Source of the DNA: Succinivibrio sp. | Lineage (GTDB): Bacteria; Pseudomonadota; Gammaproteobacteria; Enterobacterales; Succinivibrionaceae | Length of the DNA: 39,237 nucleotides | Direction of reading: 5' to 3' | Assembly (NCBI GenBank): GCA_024693025.1 | Contig: JAILLS010000055.1 | Coordinates: 1 to 39,237 of the forward strand | Part shown: one piece after another, positions 16,540-23,314 of the stretch | Position numbering within the stretch: the stretch's first letter is position 1 | How the letters are laid out: the number at the start of each line of letters is the position of its first letter | Notes under the pieces: model-generated | What the model was told of the DNA's origin: nothing | What the model saw: only the letters and a program-made list of their open reading frames with translations | Database searches by the model: none | Position numbers and translations under genes: made by a program

Positions 16540-17484
16540 ATGTTCCTGACTAAAATTATTGGAGCAGCGGCACAGCTTCTGAGCCGCTACTTTGCACTGT
16601 GGGTGGTGCTCTCTGCGCTGCTCTCCTATCTTGTCCCTGAGCTTTTCACTCATCTTGCCGCCTATATCCCGCTGCTGCTTGGACTGGTGATGTTCGGCAT
16701 GGGTCTGACCCTAAAGCCTTCTGACTTTGCTGAAGTACTGAGGCGTCCTTTTATGGTCTGCGTCGGCATCCTCGGGCAGTTTGTCCTGATGCCGCTGATT
16801 GCCTATCTTGTCTGTCTTGCCTTTGCGCTGCCGGATGAGCTGGCCATCGGCGTGATTCTGGTAGGCTGCTGTCCTGGCGGCACGGCCTCTAATGTCATGA
16901 GCTATCTTGCGCGCGGCGATGTCTCCCTGTCAGTTACCATCACCGCCTGTACCACGCTGCTTGCACCGGTGGTGACTCCGGCTCTTATATATCTTGCGGC
17001 CAGTACCTGGGTCGAAGTGTCAGCCCAGGCGCTGTTCCTCTCGATTGTCAAAGTGGTCCTGCTGCCGATTGCGCTTGGCGTGCTCCTGAATGTCTGCGCC
17101 TCATCTTTGGTGCGCAGACTCACGGTGGTTTTGCCCAGCGTCTCAGTGCTCGCGATTATCGCTATTGTCTGTGCCGTGGTGGCAGTCAGCAGGCCCTCAC
17201 TGTCCTCGACTGCACCGCTGCTGCTTTTAGTGGTGATCCTGCACAATACGCTGGGTCTTGCATCTGGCTATCTGCTCTCACGCTGTCTGCATCTGCCCTC
17301 TCCTGCATGCAGAACGCTGTGTTTTGAAATCGGCATGCAGAACTCGGGCCTGGGCGTGGCTCTTGCGATGGCGCATTTTGGTCCGCTCTGCGCGCTGCCT
17401 TCGGCGCTGTTTTCAGTATGGCACAATATTTCAGGCCCGCTGGTGGCCGCGCTCTTTAACCGCACTAAAGACGCTAGACACTAG
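16540..17484 (+). CDS. BASS-family (bile acid:sodium symporter-like) transporter
   Basis: A 314-residue integral membrane protein with about 10 helices. Family blocks: PLLLGLVMFGMGLTLKPSDF near 45-65, GVILVGCCPGGTASNVMSYLARGDVSLSV near 105-133 (the CPGG...SN...A.GD sodium-site helix break), and FEIGMQNSGLGVALAMAHFG near 265-285 (the E-x-x-x-Q-N motif). This resembles the YocS/PanS branch, which moves organic anions with Na+. The substrate is unknown. It directly follows two TRAP-type binding proteins on the same transcript, an unusual pairing. The gene ends at a hairpin region that terminates the convergent gene. Confidence 0.9.
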   Translation: MFLTKIIGAAAQLLSRYFALWVVLSALLSYLVPELFTHLAAYIPLLLGLVMFGMGLTLKPSDFAEVLRRPFMVCVGILGQFVLMPLIAYLVCLAFALPDELAIGVILVGCCPGGTASNVMSYLARGDVSLSVTITACTTLLAPVVTPALIYLAASTWVEVSAQALFLSIVKVVLLPIALGVLLNVCASSLVRRLTVVLPSVSVLAIIAIVCAVVAVSRPSLSSTAPLLLLVVILHNTLGLASGYLLSRCLHLPSPACRTLCFEIGMQNSGLGVALAMAHFGPLCALPSALFSVWHNISGPLVAALFNRTKDARH

Positions 17485-17523
17485 ACAGAGCCTAGGTTAC
17501 TTCAGAAAAAATCCGATCTGTAA

Positions 17524-17560
17524 GAAAAAAAGCAGGAACCCTGCCGCCGTATGGCGGCAG
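17524..17560 (-). terminator. Terminator of the TIM-barrel gene (minus strand), with a competing GC-rich hairpin
   Basis: On the minus strand GCAGG-GTT-CCTGC is followed at once by TTTTTTT (down to 17525). An overlapping stronger hairpin, CTGCCGCC / GGCGGCAG with loop GTAT, occupies 17541-17560. On the plus strand no T-run follows it, so it terminates the minus-strand gene rather than the BASS gene. Confidence 0.65.
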
Positions 17561-17570
17561 GCAGCTGTGT

Positions 17571-18497
17571 TTAGGAGTTTAAGATAAACTCGAGGAAGAC
17601 CTGCTTGAGAAAGTCAGTGGAGAGCTCAAAGCAGCGTTTGTCATTGTGACCTGGCTTTAGCTCCTGCGTGCAGTCAAAGGCTACGGTCAGCCCCTGCTCC
17701 GTACCGATGCCTGAGCTGTAGGCATGCTCAAGCAGCAGCTGGGCGCGCTTGGAGGTTAAGAAGCCCGGTTCGCCAGGTTCGGTATGAATGGAGCCATACT
17801 GCGGATTGTAGTAGTCAAGCACAGCGTTGGACAGATGCAGATTGCAGATCTGATTGCCGAACAGATCCAGAGTGCTGTTGAGCTCCTCATGATTTAAAGC
17901 CACATGGGAGGTATCAAAGCACAGATAGACATTGTGATGAGACTTGCAGACCAGATCCAGCAGCTCCTTGACATCACTGGACAAGCTTAGGATCTTGCGC
18001 TCCTTGGTGTTGTCACTCGGCTTCAGATAGAGATTGAGCTGCTGTTTGGCGGCATAATCGGCAATTTCACTGACCGAGTTGATCAGCGAGCGGTAGCATT
18101 CTGAGCGCTGTAAAATTCCGACATCGGCCCCGCAGGTAAAGCCTATAGCGGTAGCTCCGGTCTCTTTGGCCTCGGCACAGAGCTTTTTGACCGCCTCCAC
18201 TGCCTCAAGGCGCATCGGCTCATCCAGGGCGCACAGATGCAGCTTGTGGCTTCTGAGATAGTAGGAGCACCACACGGTGAGCCGATCGAGCTTATTGCCG
18301 GAGCTGCCCATGCATTTGCAGATGGCTGCCCGCTTGCTCTTGTCGGTAATGGGATTGATCTCAACTGATCGGTAAAATCCCTGCATGGAGAGATAGGCCA
18401 CCTGATCTGCCATGAAATCTGCATCATTGGCATGCACCATAAAGGTCTTGTTTAACAGGGCTGATGGAATAATATAGTCACGTTTGGATAAGGCCAC
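17571..18497 (-). CDS. Xylose isomerase-like TIM-barrel protein (sugar isomerase/epimerase family)
   Basis: A 308-residue cytoplasmic protein with the AP endonuclease 2/xylose-isomerase-like barrel. Visible barrel strands include VWCSYYLRSHKLHLCALD, ATAIGFTCGADVGI, NLYLKPSD (the usual metal-ligand glutamate of this strand is Lys or Ser here), VYLCFDTSHVALN (D-x-x-H ligands) and ICNLHLSNAVL. A GEPGF segment follows. Family members isomerise or epimerise sugars with a divalent metal. The possible loss of one ligand (LKPSD instead of xEN) leaves catalysis open. The start is a GTG at 18495-18497, with GAGGT 8 bases upstream on the minus strand. Transcribed alone; the terminator is at 17524-17560. 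Confidence 0.75.
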   Translation of the reverse strand: MALSKRDYIIPSALLNKTFMVHANDADFMADQVAYLSMQGFYRSVEINPITDKSKRAAICKCMGSSGNKLDRLTVWCSYYLRSHKLHLCALDEPMRLEAVEAVKKLCAEAKETGATAIGFTCGADVGILQRSECYRSLINSVSEIADYAAKQQLNLYLKPSDNTKERKILSLSSDVKELLDLVCKSHHNVYLCFDTSHVALNHEELNSTLDLFGNQICNLHLSNAVLDYYNPQYGSIHTEPGEPGFLTSKRAQLLLEHAYSSGIGTEQGLTVAFDCTQELKPGHNDKRCFELSTDFLKQVFLEFILNS

Positions 18498-18680
18498 AGC
18501 AATTTACCTCGATTTAAATTGGATCTAGACAAAGCCACTAGGACTTGATTTATCTCATTCTAGTGGATTTTAGGTCAAGAGAAAGGATGCAACCTAGGTT
18601 TTTTGAGTACAGTAGCAAAAAGAAGTCAAGGTTTGGAGGTAAAACTATTTTTGCAAGGCTCAGCCATCCCTGATTTACTC

Positions 18681-18689
18681 TGCTATAAT
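18681..18689 (+). promoter_or_regulatory. Extended -10 promoter of the EamA transporter gene
   Basis: TGCTATAAT (TATAAT at 18684-18689 with TG at 18681) lies about 35 bases before the ATG. AGGAAGG (18709-18715) serves as ribosome site. The 226-base gap also holds the promoter of the divergent TIM-barrel gene, which I could not place. Confidence 0.6.
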
Positions 18690-18723
18690 CGCGCCAGTTT
18701 AATGTTTAGGAAGGCTTGTTGCG

Positions 18724-19677
18724 ATGAAAATGGGACTTAGAGCGGGGGGACTTGCCGCTGCGGTTTTATCGGCTGTCTGCTATGGCTTAAATCCTTTAGG
18801 CGCGCTCAGTCTGTATGCTGAAGGCCTTAATACCAGCAGCGTGCTGTTCGGCAGGTTTCTGTTCGGCTTTCTCATACTGCTGGTGTTTCTGCTCTGTGAG
18901 CATGAAAGAGTGGCGGTCAGCGCGCGTGAGCTTAAGCTGGTTATTATCCTGGGGCTGCTCTTTGCCATTTCCGCGCTCTCCCTCTATTCAGCCTTTCACT
19001 ATATGGCCGCAGGCGTGGCCTCGACGCTTTTGTTTCTCTATCCGATGGTGGTGGCGCTCCTAATGGCCTGGCTGTTTCACGAGCCGCTGCCGCTTACCAC
19101 TAAAATCGCGCTGGTTCTGGCCTTTACCGGCGTGGCCATGCTCTCGCTGGGCGATGATCTGTCCTGGAACTGGTATGGGGCATGGCTCGTGGTGATCTCC
19201 ATTCTCTCCTATGCCGTCTATATGGTGATAGTCAACAAGTGCCAGCTCAGCATGTCCTCCTTAAAGCTTTCGGCCTTTGTCATGCTGTGCTGCATGCTCA
19301 GCGTGGCACTGTACGCAAGATGGGTAGCCTTTGAGCCTCTGCAGCTGCCGCAGACCTATCGCGGCTGGTTCTTCATGCTGATGCTCGCGCTGATCCCCTG
19401 CGTGTTCTCCATGGTGCTTTTAGCTGTAGCCATCAGGCAGGTAGGCTCCACCACTACCGCCGTGCTGGGCGCCTTTGAGCCGATTACGGCGGTCTTAATC
19501 GGCCTGCTGGTCTTTGATGAGCCCTGCAGTCTGGGACTGTTTGTCGGGATTGTGCTGATTCTGTTCGCCGTCAGCCTCATCACCGCGGCCTCCTCCTTCA
19601 AGACCCTGCGGCTTGGCAGGACTCTGAGCTCTGTGGAGCACCGCATTAGACACTGGCGTTATCGGCATGCGGCATAA
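18724..19677 (+). CDS. EamA/DMT-family permease (drug/metabolite exporter type)
   Basis: A 317-residue inner-membrane protein with about ten hydrophobic helices in two EamA repeats (about 8-140 and 155-290). Typical repeat ends are seen: YMAAGVASTLLFLYPMVVALLMAWLFHEPLP in repeat 1 and RQVGSTTTAVLGAFEPITAVLIGLLVFDEP in repeat 2, the 'A.PV...lG...l.E' pattern. Family members usually export metabolites or amino acids. The substrate cannot be read from sequence. It starts with ATG at 18724 and ends in a short basic cytoplasmic tail. No terminator is clear before the next promoter at 19683. Confidence 0.88.
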   Translation: MKMGLRAGGLAAAVLSAVCYGLNPLGALSLYAEGLNTSSVLFGRFLFGFLILLVFLLCEHERVAVSARELKLVIILGLLFAISALSLYSAFHYMAAGVASTLLFLYPMVVALLMAWLFHEPLPLTTKIALVLAFTGVAMLSLGDDLSWNWYGAWLVVISILSYAVYMVIVNKCQLSMSSLKLSAFVMLCCMLSVALYARWVAFEPLQLPQTYRGWFFMLMLALIPCVFSMVLLAVAIRQVGSTTTAVLGAFEPITAVLIGLLVFDEPCSLGLFVGIVLILFAVSLITAASSFKTLRLGRTLSSVEHRIRHWRYRHAA

Positions 19678-19682
19678 AGCAA

Positions 19683-19711
19683 TTGAAAAAAAACAGGCCC
19701 TTTGCTATAGT
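19683..19711 (+). promoter_or_regulatory. Sigma-70 promoter of the TRAP operon
   Basis: TTGAAA (-35, 19683-19688), a 17-base spacer and TATAGT (-10, 19706-19711) extended by TG at 19703. The predicted start near 19718 leaves a leader of almost 200 bases before the binding-protein gene. Confidence 0.75.
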
Positions 19712-19788
19712 GTGAAGCACTCTACTCTATTACATCATAGAGGGATGACGGATAAAAGCTTGCCTGATTTACCTTTTCAGGAGAGTTT

Positions 19789-19857
19789 ATGCATTGCAAC
19801 CTACAATGCTGTTGTAAGATCCGCTTGGCTGCTTCTTTAGAGTCTAGCTCAGGTTAG
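19789..19857 (+). CDS. Cysteine-rich 22-codon leader ORF upstream of the TRAP operon
   Basis: ATG at 19789 with AGGAG (19779-19783) 5 bases upstream, a better ribosome site than most genes nearby. The peptide is MHCNLQCCCKIRLAASLESS followed by SG. Four of its first nine residues are cysteine, with three in a row. It lies in the leader between the promoter (19683-19711) and the binding-protein gene at 19914. Small upstream ORFs with Cys-Cys-Cys runs are known elsewhere as attenuators that sense cysteine or sulfur supply through ribosome pausing. A similar role here is inference. The stop codon lies in the loop of a small hairpin at 19844-19862. Confidence 0.55.
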   Translation: MHCNLQCCCKIRLAASLESSSG

Positions 19858-19862
19858 GCTAG
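19844..19862 (+). other. Small hairpin spanning the leader ORF stop codon
   Basis: CTAGC (19844-19848) can pair with GCTAG (19858-19862). The loop contains the TAG stop (19855-19857) of the leader ORF, so a ribosome at the stop would disrupt it. Only five pairs, so its relevance depends on the rest of the leader fold. Confidence 0.3.
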
Positions 19863-19913
19863 GGCAGTGCCTTCTTAGATTACATTGATATCCATTATTA
19901 GGACGAAGTTTTT

Positions 19914-20999
19914 ATGCATAATTTTGTAAAGAAATGTGCCACCTTGGTGGGTATGGCCTTAGTTTCCATACCTTTATGGGCCAATGCCGCCTCCTATAAG
20001 GCGGAATACAGTCTCAGCGTGGTGCCGGGTCCGACCTCAGGCTGGGCTTTAACCGCTGAATATTTTACACAGCTGGTTAAAGAGCGCAGCAACGGCCGCA
20101 TCAATATCAAGGTTTATCCAGCCGCTCAGCTGATGTCCGGCAAGCAGACTTCTGAATTCATGCTGCTGCGCAACGGAGCCATTGATTTTGCCATGGCCTC
20201 CACCATCAACTGGTCACCTCAGATCAAGGAGCTCAATCTGCCTGCTCTGCCGTTCATGATCGCGCATCAGCCGGATCGCTTCAAGGCCATGGATGCCATC
20301 TTAGCCGGCAAATCCGGCAAGGTGCTGATCGATGCGGTCGAGAAGAAAGGGGTGAAGTTCATCGGCTGGGCAGAAAACGGTTTCCGTGAACTGACCACCA
20401 GCAAGGGGCCGATTGCCACTCCTGCAGATCTCAAGGGTATGAAGATCCGCGTGGTCGGCAGCCCGATCTTTATCGAAACCTTCGATGCCTTAGGAGCCAA
20501 TCCGGTCAACATGAACTGGAGTGAGGCCACCACCGGTTTCCAGCAGGGTCTGGTCGACGGTCAGGAAAATCCGACCAACGGCATCAATATCGGTCTTAAG
20601 ATCTGGGACTATCATAAGTTCACCACCGACTGGCATTACATCATCGATCCTCTGCTGCTGTGCGCCAATCCTAAGATCTGGTCAGGCTTCTCCAAAGAAG
20701 ATCAGCAGCTGCTCATCGAGTGCGGCAAGGATTCTGAGCAGTACGGCAAGGCTCTGTCCCGCATGGGTATGGATGACGGTAAGTCTTTAGCTCTGCTGCA
20801 GAAGTTAAACCGCGTGCCAGCCTATACCGATCCTTATGCCGAGATGGAAGCTCACGGCATGACCGTGACCAAGCTTACTCCTGAGCAGATCAACGCCTTC
20901 TATGAAGTGACCGCTCCGGTCCGTGAAAAATGGACCAAGATCATCGGAGAGGATTTAGTCAAGGCAGCTCTGGAAGACATGGAAAAGGTAGCGCAGTAG
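19914..20999 (+). CDS. dctP: TRAP transporter solute-binding protein, DctP family
   Basis: A 361-residue periplasmic protein with a Sec signal (cleavage after ANA, about residue 25). Family blocks: KERSNGRINIKVYPAAQLMS, LRNGAIDFAMAS, LPALPFM, and KGMKIRVVGSPIFIETFDALGANP. R179 of the last block is the conserved substrate-carboxylate arginine. GFQQGLVDGQENP follows. It captures an organic acid and delivers it to the DctQ-DctM membrane pair encoded next. The exact substrate is unknown; the gene name is used at family level. Regulation: strong promoter at 19683 and a long leader with a cysteine-rich ORF. A 9-bp hairpin follows the stop codon. AGGACG is the ribosome site. Confidence 0.93.
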   Translation: MHNFVKKCATLVGMALVSIPLWANAASYKAEYSLSVVPGPTSGWALTAEYFTQLVKERSNGRINIKVYPAAQLMSGKQTSEFMLLRNGAIDFAMASTINWSPQIKELNLPALPFMIAHQPDRFKAMDAILAGKSGKVLIDAVEKKGVKFIGWAENGFRELTTSKGPIATPADLKGMKIRVVGSPIFIETFDALGANPVNMNWSEATTGFQQGLVDGQENPTNGINIGLKIWDYHKFTTDWHYIIDPLLLCANPKIWSGFSKEDQQLLIECGKDSEQYGKALSRMGMDDGKSLALLQKLNRVPAYTDPYAEMEAHGMTVTKLTPEQINAFYEVTAPVREKWTKIIGEDLVKAALEDMEKVAQ

Positions 21000-21012
21000 G
21001 CGCTAGAGACTA

Positions 21013-21037
21013 AAGCGGAACTGTTAAAGTTCCGCTT
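21013..21037 (+). other. Intercistronic hairpin between dctP and dctQ
   Basis: A perfect 9-bp stem AAGCGGAAC / GTTCCGCTT with a 7-base loop, 14 bases after the dctP stop and with no T-run. Such stems usually protect the upstream message, so the binding protein is made in excess over the membrane subunits. It also sits just before the dctQ start. Confidence 0.6.
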
Positions 21038-21049
21038 GTGGTATGTGAG

Positions 21050-21520
21050 ATGCTGACTTTTCTGAATAAACATTTAGAGGAAATCCTAGGCGCGGTCATC
21101 CTCGCGCTCATGGTAGTGGTAGCCTTCCTGAATGTGGTGGTCCGCTACTGCACCAATTTTTCCTTTGCCTGGTCAGAAGAGGTGACCATCAACCTCTTCG
21201 TCTGGACAGTCATGCTGGGCACCTCGGCGGTGTTTCGGGATGGGGGACATCTGGGGATGAACCTTATCTACACCCACTGCAGGGAGAGCTTAAGACTCTG
21301 CTTTGCTGTGCTCTCCCTGGTGCTGAGCATCGCCTTCTTCAGCGTCCTGTTCTACTATGGTCTGTTTGAGGTCATCGATGAGATTGATCTCGAGGCCTCC
21401 TCAGAATCGCTGGGGATCCCGGTGTGGTGGTATACAGGGGCAGTACCCTTATTATCTGTGCTGATCTGCCTGAGAATCGTGCAGCGCTTTATGCATGATC
21501 TTGTGCAGCATAAGTTTTAA
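21050..21520 (+). CDS. dctQ: TRAP transporter small membrane subunit, DctQ family
   Basis: A 156-residue inner-membrane protein with four hydrophobic helices. The DctQ hallmark LNVVVRYCTNFSFAWSEEVTINLFVWTVMLGTSAVFRDGGHLGM is present (N-V-x-x-R-Y ... W-x-E-E ... G-x-x-x-x-x-R-x-x-x-H). It joins DctM and docks the binding protein. The start is uncertain: ATG at 21050 gives MLTFLNKHLEEILG, and a GTG at 21038 inside the hairpin end would add four residues. Neither has a good ribosome site, so translation may be coupled or limited by the hairpin at 21013-21037. dctM follows after 17 bases. Confidence 0.9.
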   Translation: MLTFLNKHLEEILGAVILALMVVVAFLNVVVRYCTNFSFAWSEEVTINLFVWTVMLGTSAVFRDGGHLGMNLIYTHCRESLRLCFAVLSLVLSIAFFSVLFYYGLFEVIDEIDLEASSESLGIPVWWYTGAVPLLSVLICLRIVQRFMHDLVQHKF

Positions 21521-21537
21521 TCTTTCCGAGGCCTGAT

Positions 21538-22824
21538 ATGCTTGAAGATCCAGCCCTGTGGCTGTTAGTCCTGTTTGCCCTCCCGCTGCTGGTCAGAGTA
21601 CCGATTGCGATTGCTCTGGGCTTTGCCGCGATTGTGGTGGCCTGGTTCTGGGATCTCGGCCTGATGATGTTCTCCTATAATTTTTTTGCAGGCATCGCCA
21701 AGTTCCCGCTTTTGGCTATTCCCTTCTTTATTATTGCCGGCTTTATTATGGAGCGGGCCGGAATTGCCGCGCGGCTTATCGCCTTTATGGAAGTGCTGAC
21801 CGGAACCATGACCGGCGGTCTTGGCGTGGTCACCGTGCTGGTGGCAACCTTCTGGGGCGCTGTCAGCGGCTCAGGTCCTGCCACGGTGGCAGCCCTAGGC
21901 CTGATTCTGATCCCGGGCATGGTCAAGGCAGGCTATGACCGGCCCTTCTCAGCCGCTGCCGTGTCCGTGACCTCGGGCCTGGCCATTGTGATCCCGCCTT
22001 CGATTGCCTTCATTATCTATGGCGGTATTGCCGATGTCTCGGTGCCCGCGCTGTTTGCCGCAGGCTTTATCCCGGGCCTCGTGGTGGCCATGTTCATTCT
22101 CGGGGCGGTGCTGATCATCTCGCATAAGTATGGCTATCGGGGCAAAAAGCCGGAGCTTGGGCTCTGGCAGGCCTTCCGACAGGCCTTCTTCGGCATTCTC
22201 GCGCCGGTGATTATCCTCGGCGGCATTTACGGCGGAGTGTTCTCTCCTACCGAGGCGGCTGCCGTGGCGGTGATCTACGGCCTGTTTGTCGGCTGCTTTA
22301 TCTATAAGACCATCAACTCGCTGCAGGCGCTCTATGAGATTTTTGCCTCGAGCGTGCGGGCTACTGCAGTGGTGATGATTGTGGTGACCTGCGCCGGACT
22401 ATTCTCCTGGGTAGCCTCGGCGGTGGGTCTGGTGGAAAAGGGCTCGCAGGTGCTGCTTTCTGTCTCTGAGCAGCAGTTTGTCGTGCTTTTGATGATCAAT
22501 CTCATCCTGATCTTAGCCGGCATGCTGCTGGATGCCATCTCCATCTACTATGTGTTCCTGCCGTTCCTGCTGCCGATTGTGGCGCATTTCAACTGGGATC
22601 CGATCTGGTTTGGCGTGATGATGACCGTAAATCTGGCCATAGGTCAGGTGACCCCGCCGGTGGCGGTCAATCTCTATATGGGAGCGAATATCAGCGGCAT
22701 CACCATGGAGAAGATCTCCGCAGCCGCGCTGCCGTTTATCTTTGCCGCACTGCTGGCCCTGGCGGTGATTATCGCCTTCCCGCAGCTCTCCCTGATGCTG
22801 CCGCATTTCCTGGGACTTGCCTAG
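21538..22824 (+). CDS. dctM: TRAP transporter large permease, DctM family
   Basis: A 428-residue membrane protein with 11-12 helices, the usual DctM length. Blocks: LLVRVPIAIALGFAAI, FPLLAIPFFIIAGFIMERAGIAARLI, GTMTGGLGVVTVLVATFWGAVSGSGPATVAALG, IVIPPSIAFIIYGGIADVSVPALFAAGFIPG, FSPTEAAAVAVIYG and IGQVTPPVAVNLYMG. This is the Na+-driven transport channel of the TRAP system and works as an elevator with DctQ. Encoded directly after dctQ; GAGG lies upstream of the ATG. A 10-bp hairpin follows the gene. Confidence 0.95.
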   Translation: MLEDPALWLLVLFALPLLVRVPIAIALGFAAIVVAWFWDLGLMMFSYNFFAGIAKFPLLAIPFFIIAGFIMERAGIAARLIAFMEVLTGTMTGGLGVVTVLVATFWGAVSGSGPATVAALGLILIPGMVKAGYDRPFSAAAVSVTSGLAIVIPPSIAFIIYGGIADVSVPALFAAGFIPGLVVAMFILGAVLIISHKYGYRGKKPELGLWQAFRQAFFGILAPVIILGGIYGGVFSPTEAAAVAVIYGLFVGCFIYKTINSLQALYEIFASSVRATAVVMIVVTCAGLFSWVASAVGLVEKGSQVLLSVSEQQFVVLLMINLILILAGMLLDAISIYYVFLPFLLPIVAHFNWDPIWFGVMMTVNLAIGQVTPPVAVNLYMGANISGITMEKISAAALPFIFAALLALAVIIAFPQLSLMLPHFLGLA

Positions 22825-22831
22825 ACTCTTT

Positions 22832-22855
22832 CCTGACAGCCTTGCGGCTGTCAGG
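22832..22855 (+). terminator. Hairpin after dctM, probable terminator
   Basis: A 10-bp stem CCTGACAGCC / GGCTGTCAGG with loop TTGC. No T-run follows directly, although TTTTT occurs about 25 bases later, so it could be a weak terminator or a 3'-end stabiliser. Confidence 0.5.
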
Positions 22856-23008
22856 TCCTGCAAGCGCTGCTGCCTGGCGTTTTTAATTCAATCAGGCCCG
22901 GTTTGAAGACCTGCTCAGCCTTTTTCTGTGCCCTAAAACTACTCATATCTTAACTATTTTTCCTTGTTTTAAAGTAAGTTAAGCTGATTTGGCTAAACTG
23001 TGTTTGAT

Positions 23009-23041
23009 AGTTGAACAATTATTCAACTGTTGTGCTATACT
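23009..23041 (+). promoter_or_regulatory. SmtB/ArsR-like operator overlapping the metal-efflux promoter
   Basis: The 20-base inverted repeat AGTTGAACAATTATTCAACT (23009-23028) matches the TGAACA-N2-TATTCA style 12-2-12 sites of SmtB/ArsR metal sensors. It is followed by an extended -10, TGCTATACT (23033-23041). A -35-like TTGAAC (23011-23016) lies inside the repeat, so a bound repressor would block RNA polymerase. No ArsR gene is in the window. Confidence 0.65.
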
Positions 23042-23073
23042 TGTTCACAGTTAAATCATTAGGGAGTTGAACC

Positions 23074-23295
23074 ATGAAAATTCGTTGTGAGATTAAAGGT
23101 CTGGATTGCCCGCACTGTGCGGCTAAATTAGAGCAGATCTATCAGCAGGAGTTTGGCGGAGCCAGCCTGAACTTCTCCTTAAGCTCGCTGGTGCTTGATG
23201 CCTCCGAGGATGCTGATGAAGATGAGGTGGTGGAGCGGGCACAGCGTCTTGCCGACTCCTTTGAAGAAGGTATTACGGTAGAGCTGCGCGATTAA
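23074..23295 (+). CDS. Stand-alone heavy-metal-associated (HMA) domain protein
   Basis: A 73-residue cytoplasmic metal-binding protein. The motif GLDCPHCAAKLE (residues 9-20) carries the C-x-x-C pair (C11, C14) of HMA domains, in the 'LDCPHCAAKLE' form typical of Zn/Cd ATPase N-termini rather than of copper chaperones. The acidic loop EDADEDEVVE (about 47-56) is unusual and could add ligands for a hard divalent ion. It is the first gene of the metal operon, and the ATPase that follows lacks its own HMA domain, so this looks like a split-off metal-binding domain or chaperone for it. AGGGAG supports the start. The operator/promoter is at 23009-23041. Confidence 0.85.
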   Translation: MKIRCEIKGLDCPHCAAKLEQIYQQEFGGASLNFSLSSLVLDASEDADEDEVVERAQRLADSFEEGITVELRD

Positions 23296-23314
23296 ACGCT
23301 AGGGAGCTTGCTTG

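Noticed and set aside
17541..17560. GC-rich hairpin as terminator of the BASS gene on the plus strand
   Set aside because: No T-run follows on the plus strand; the T-run is on the minus side only.
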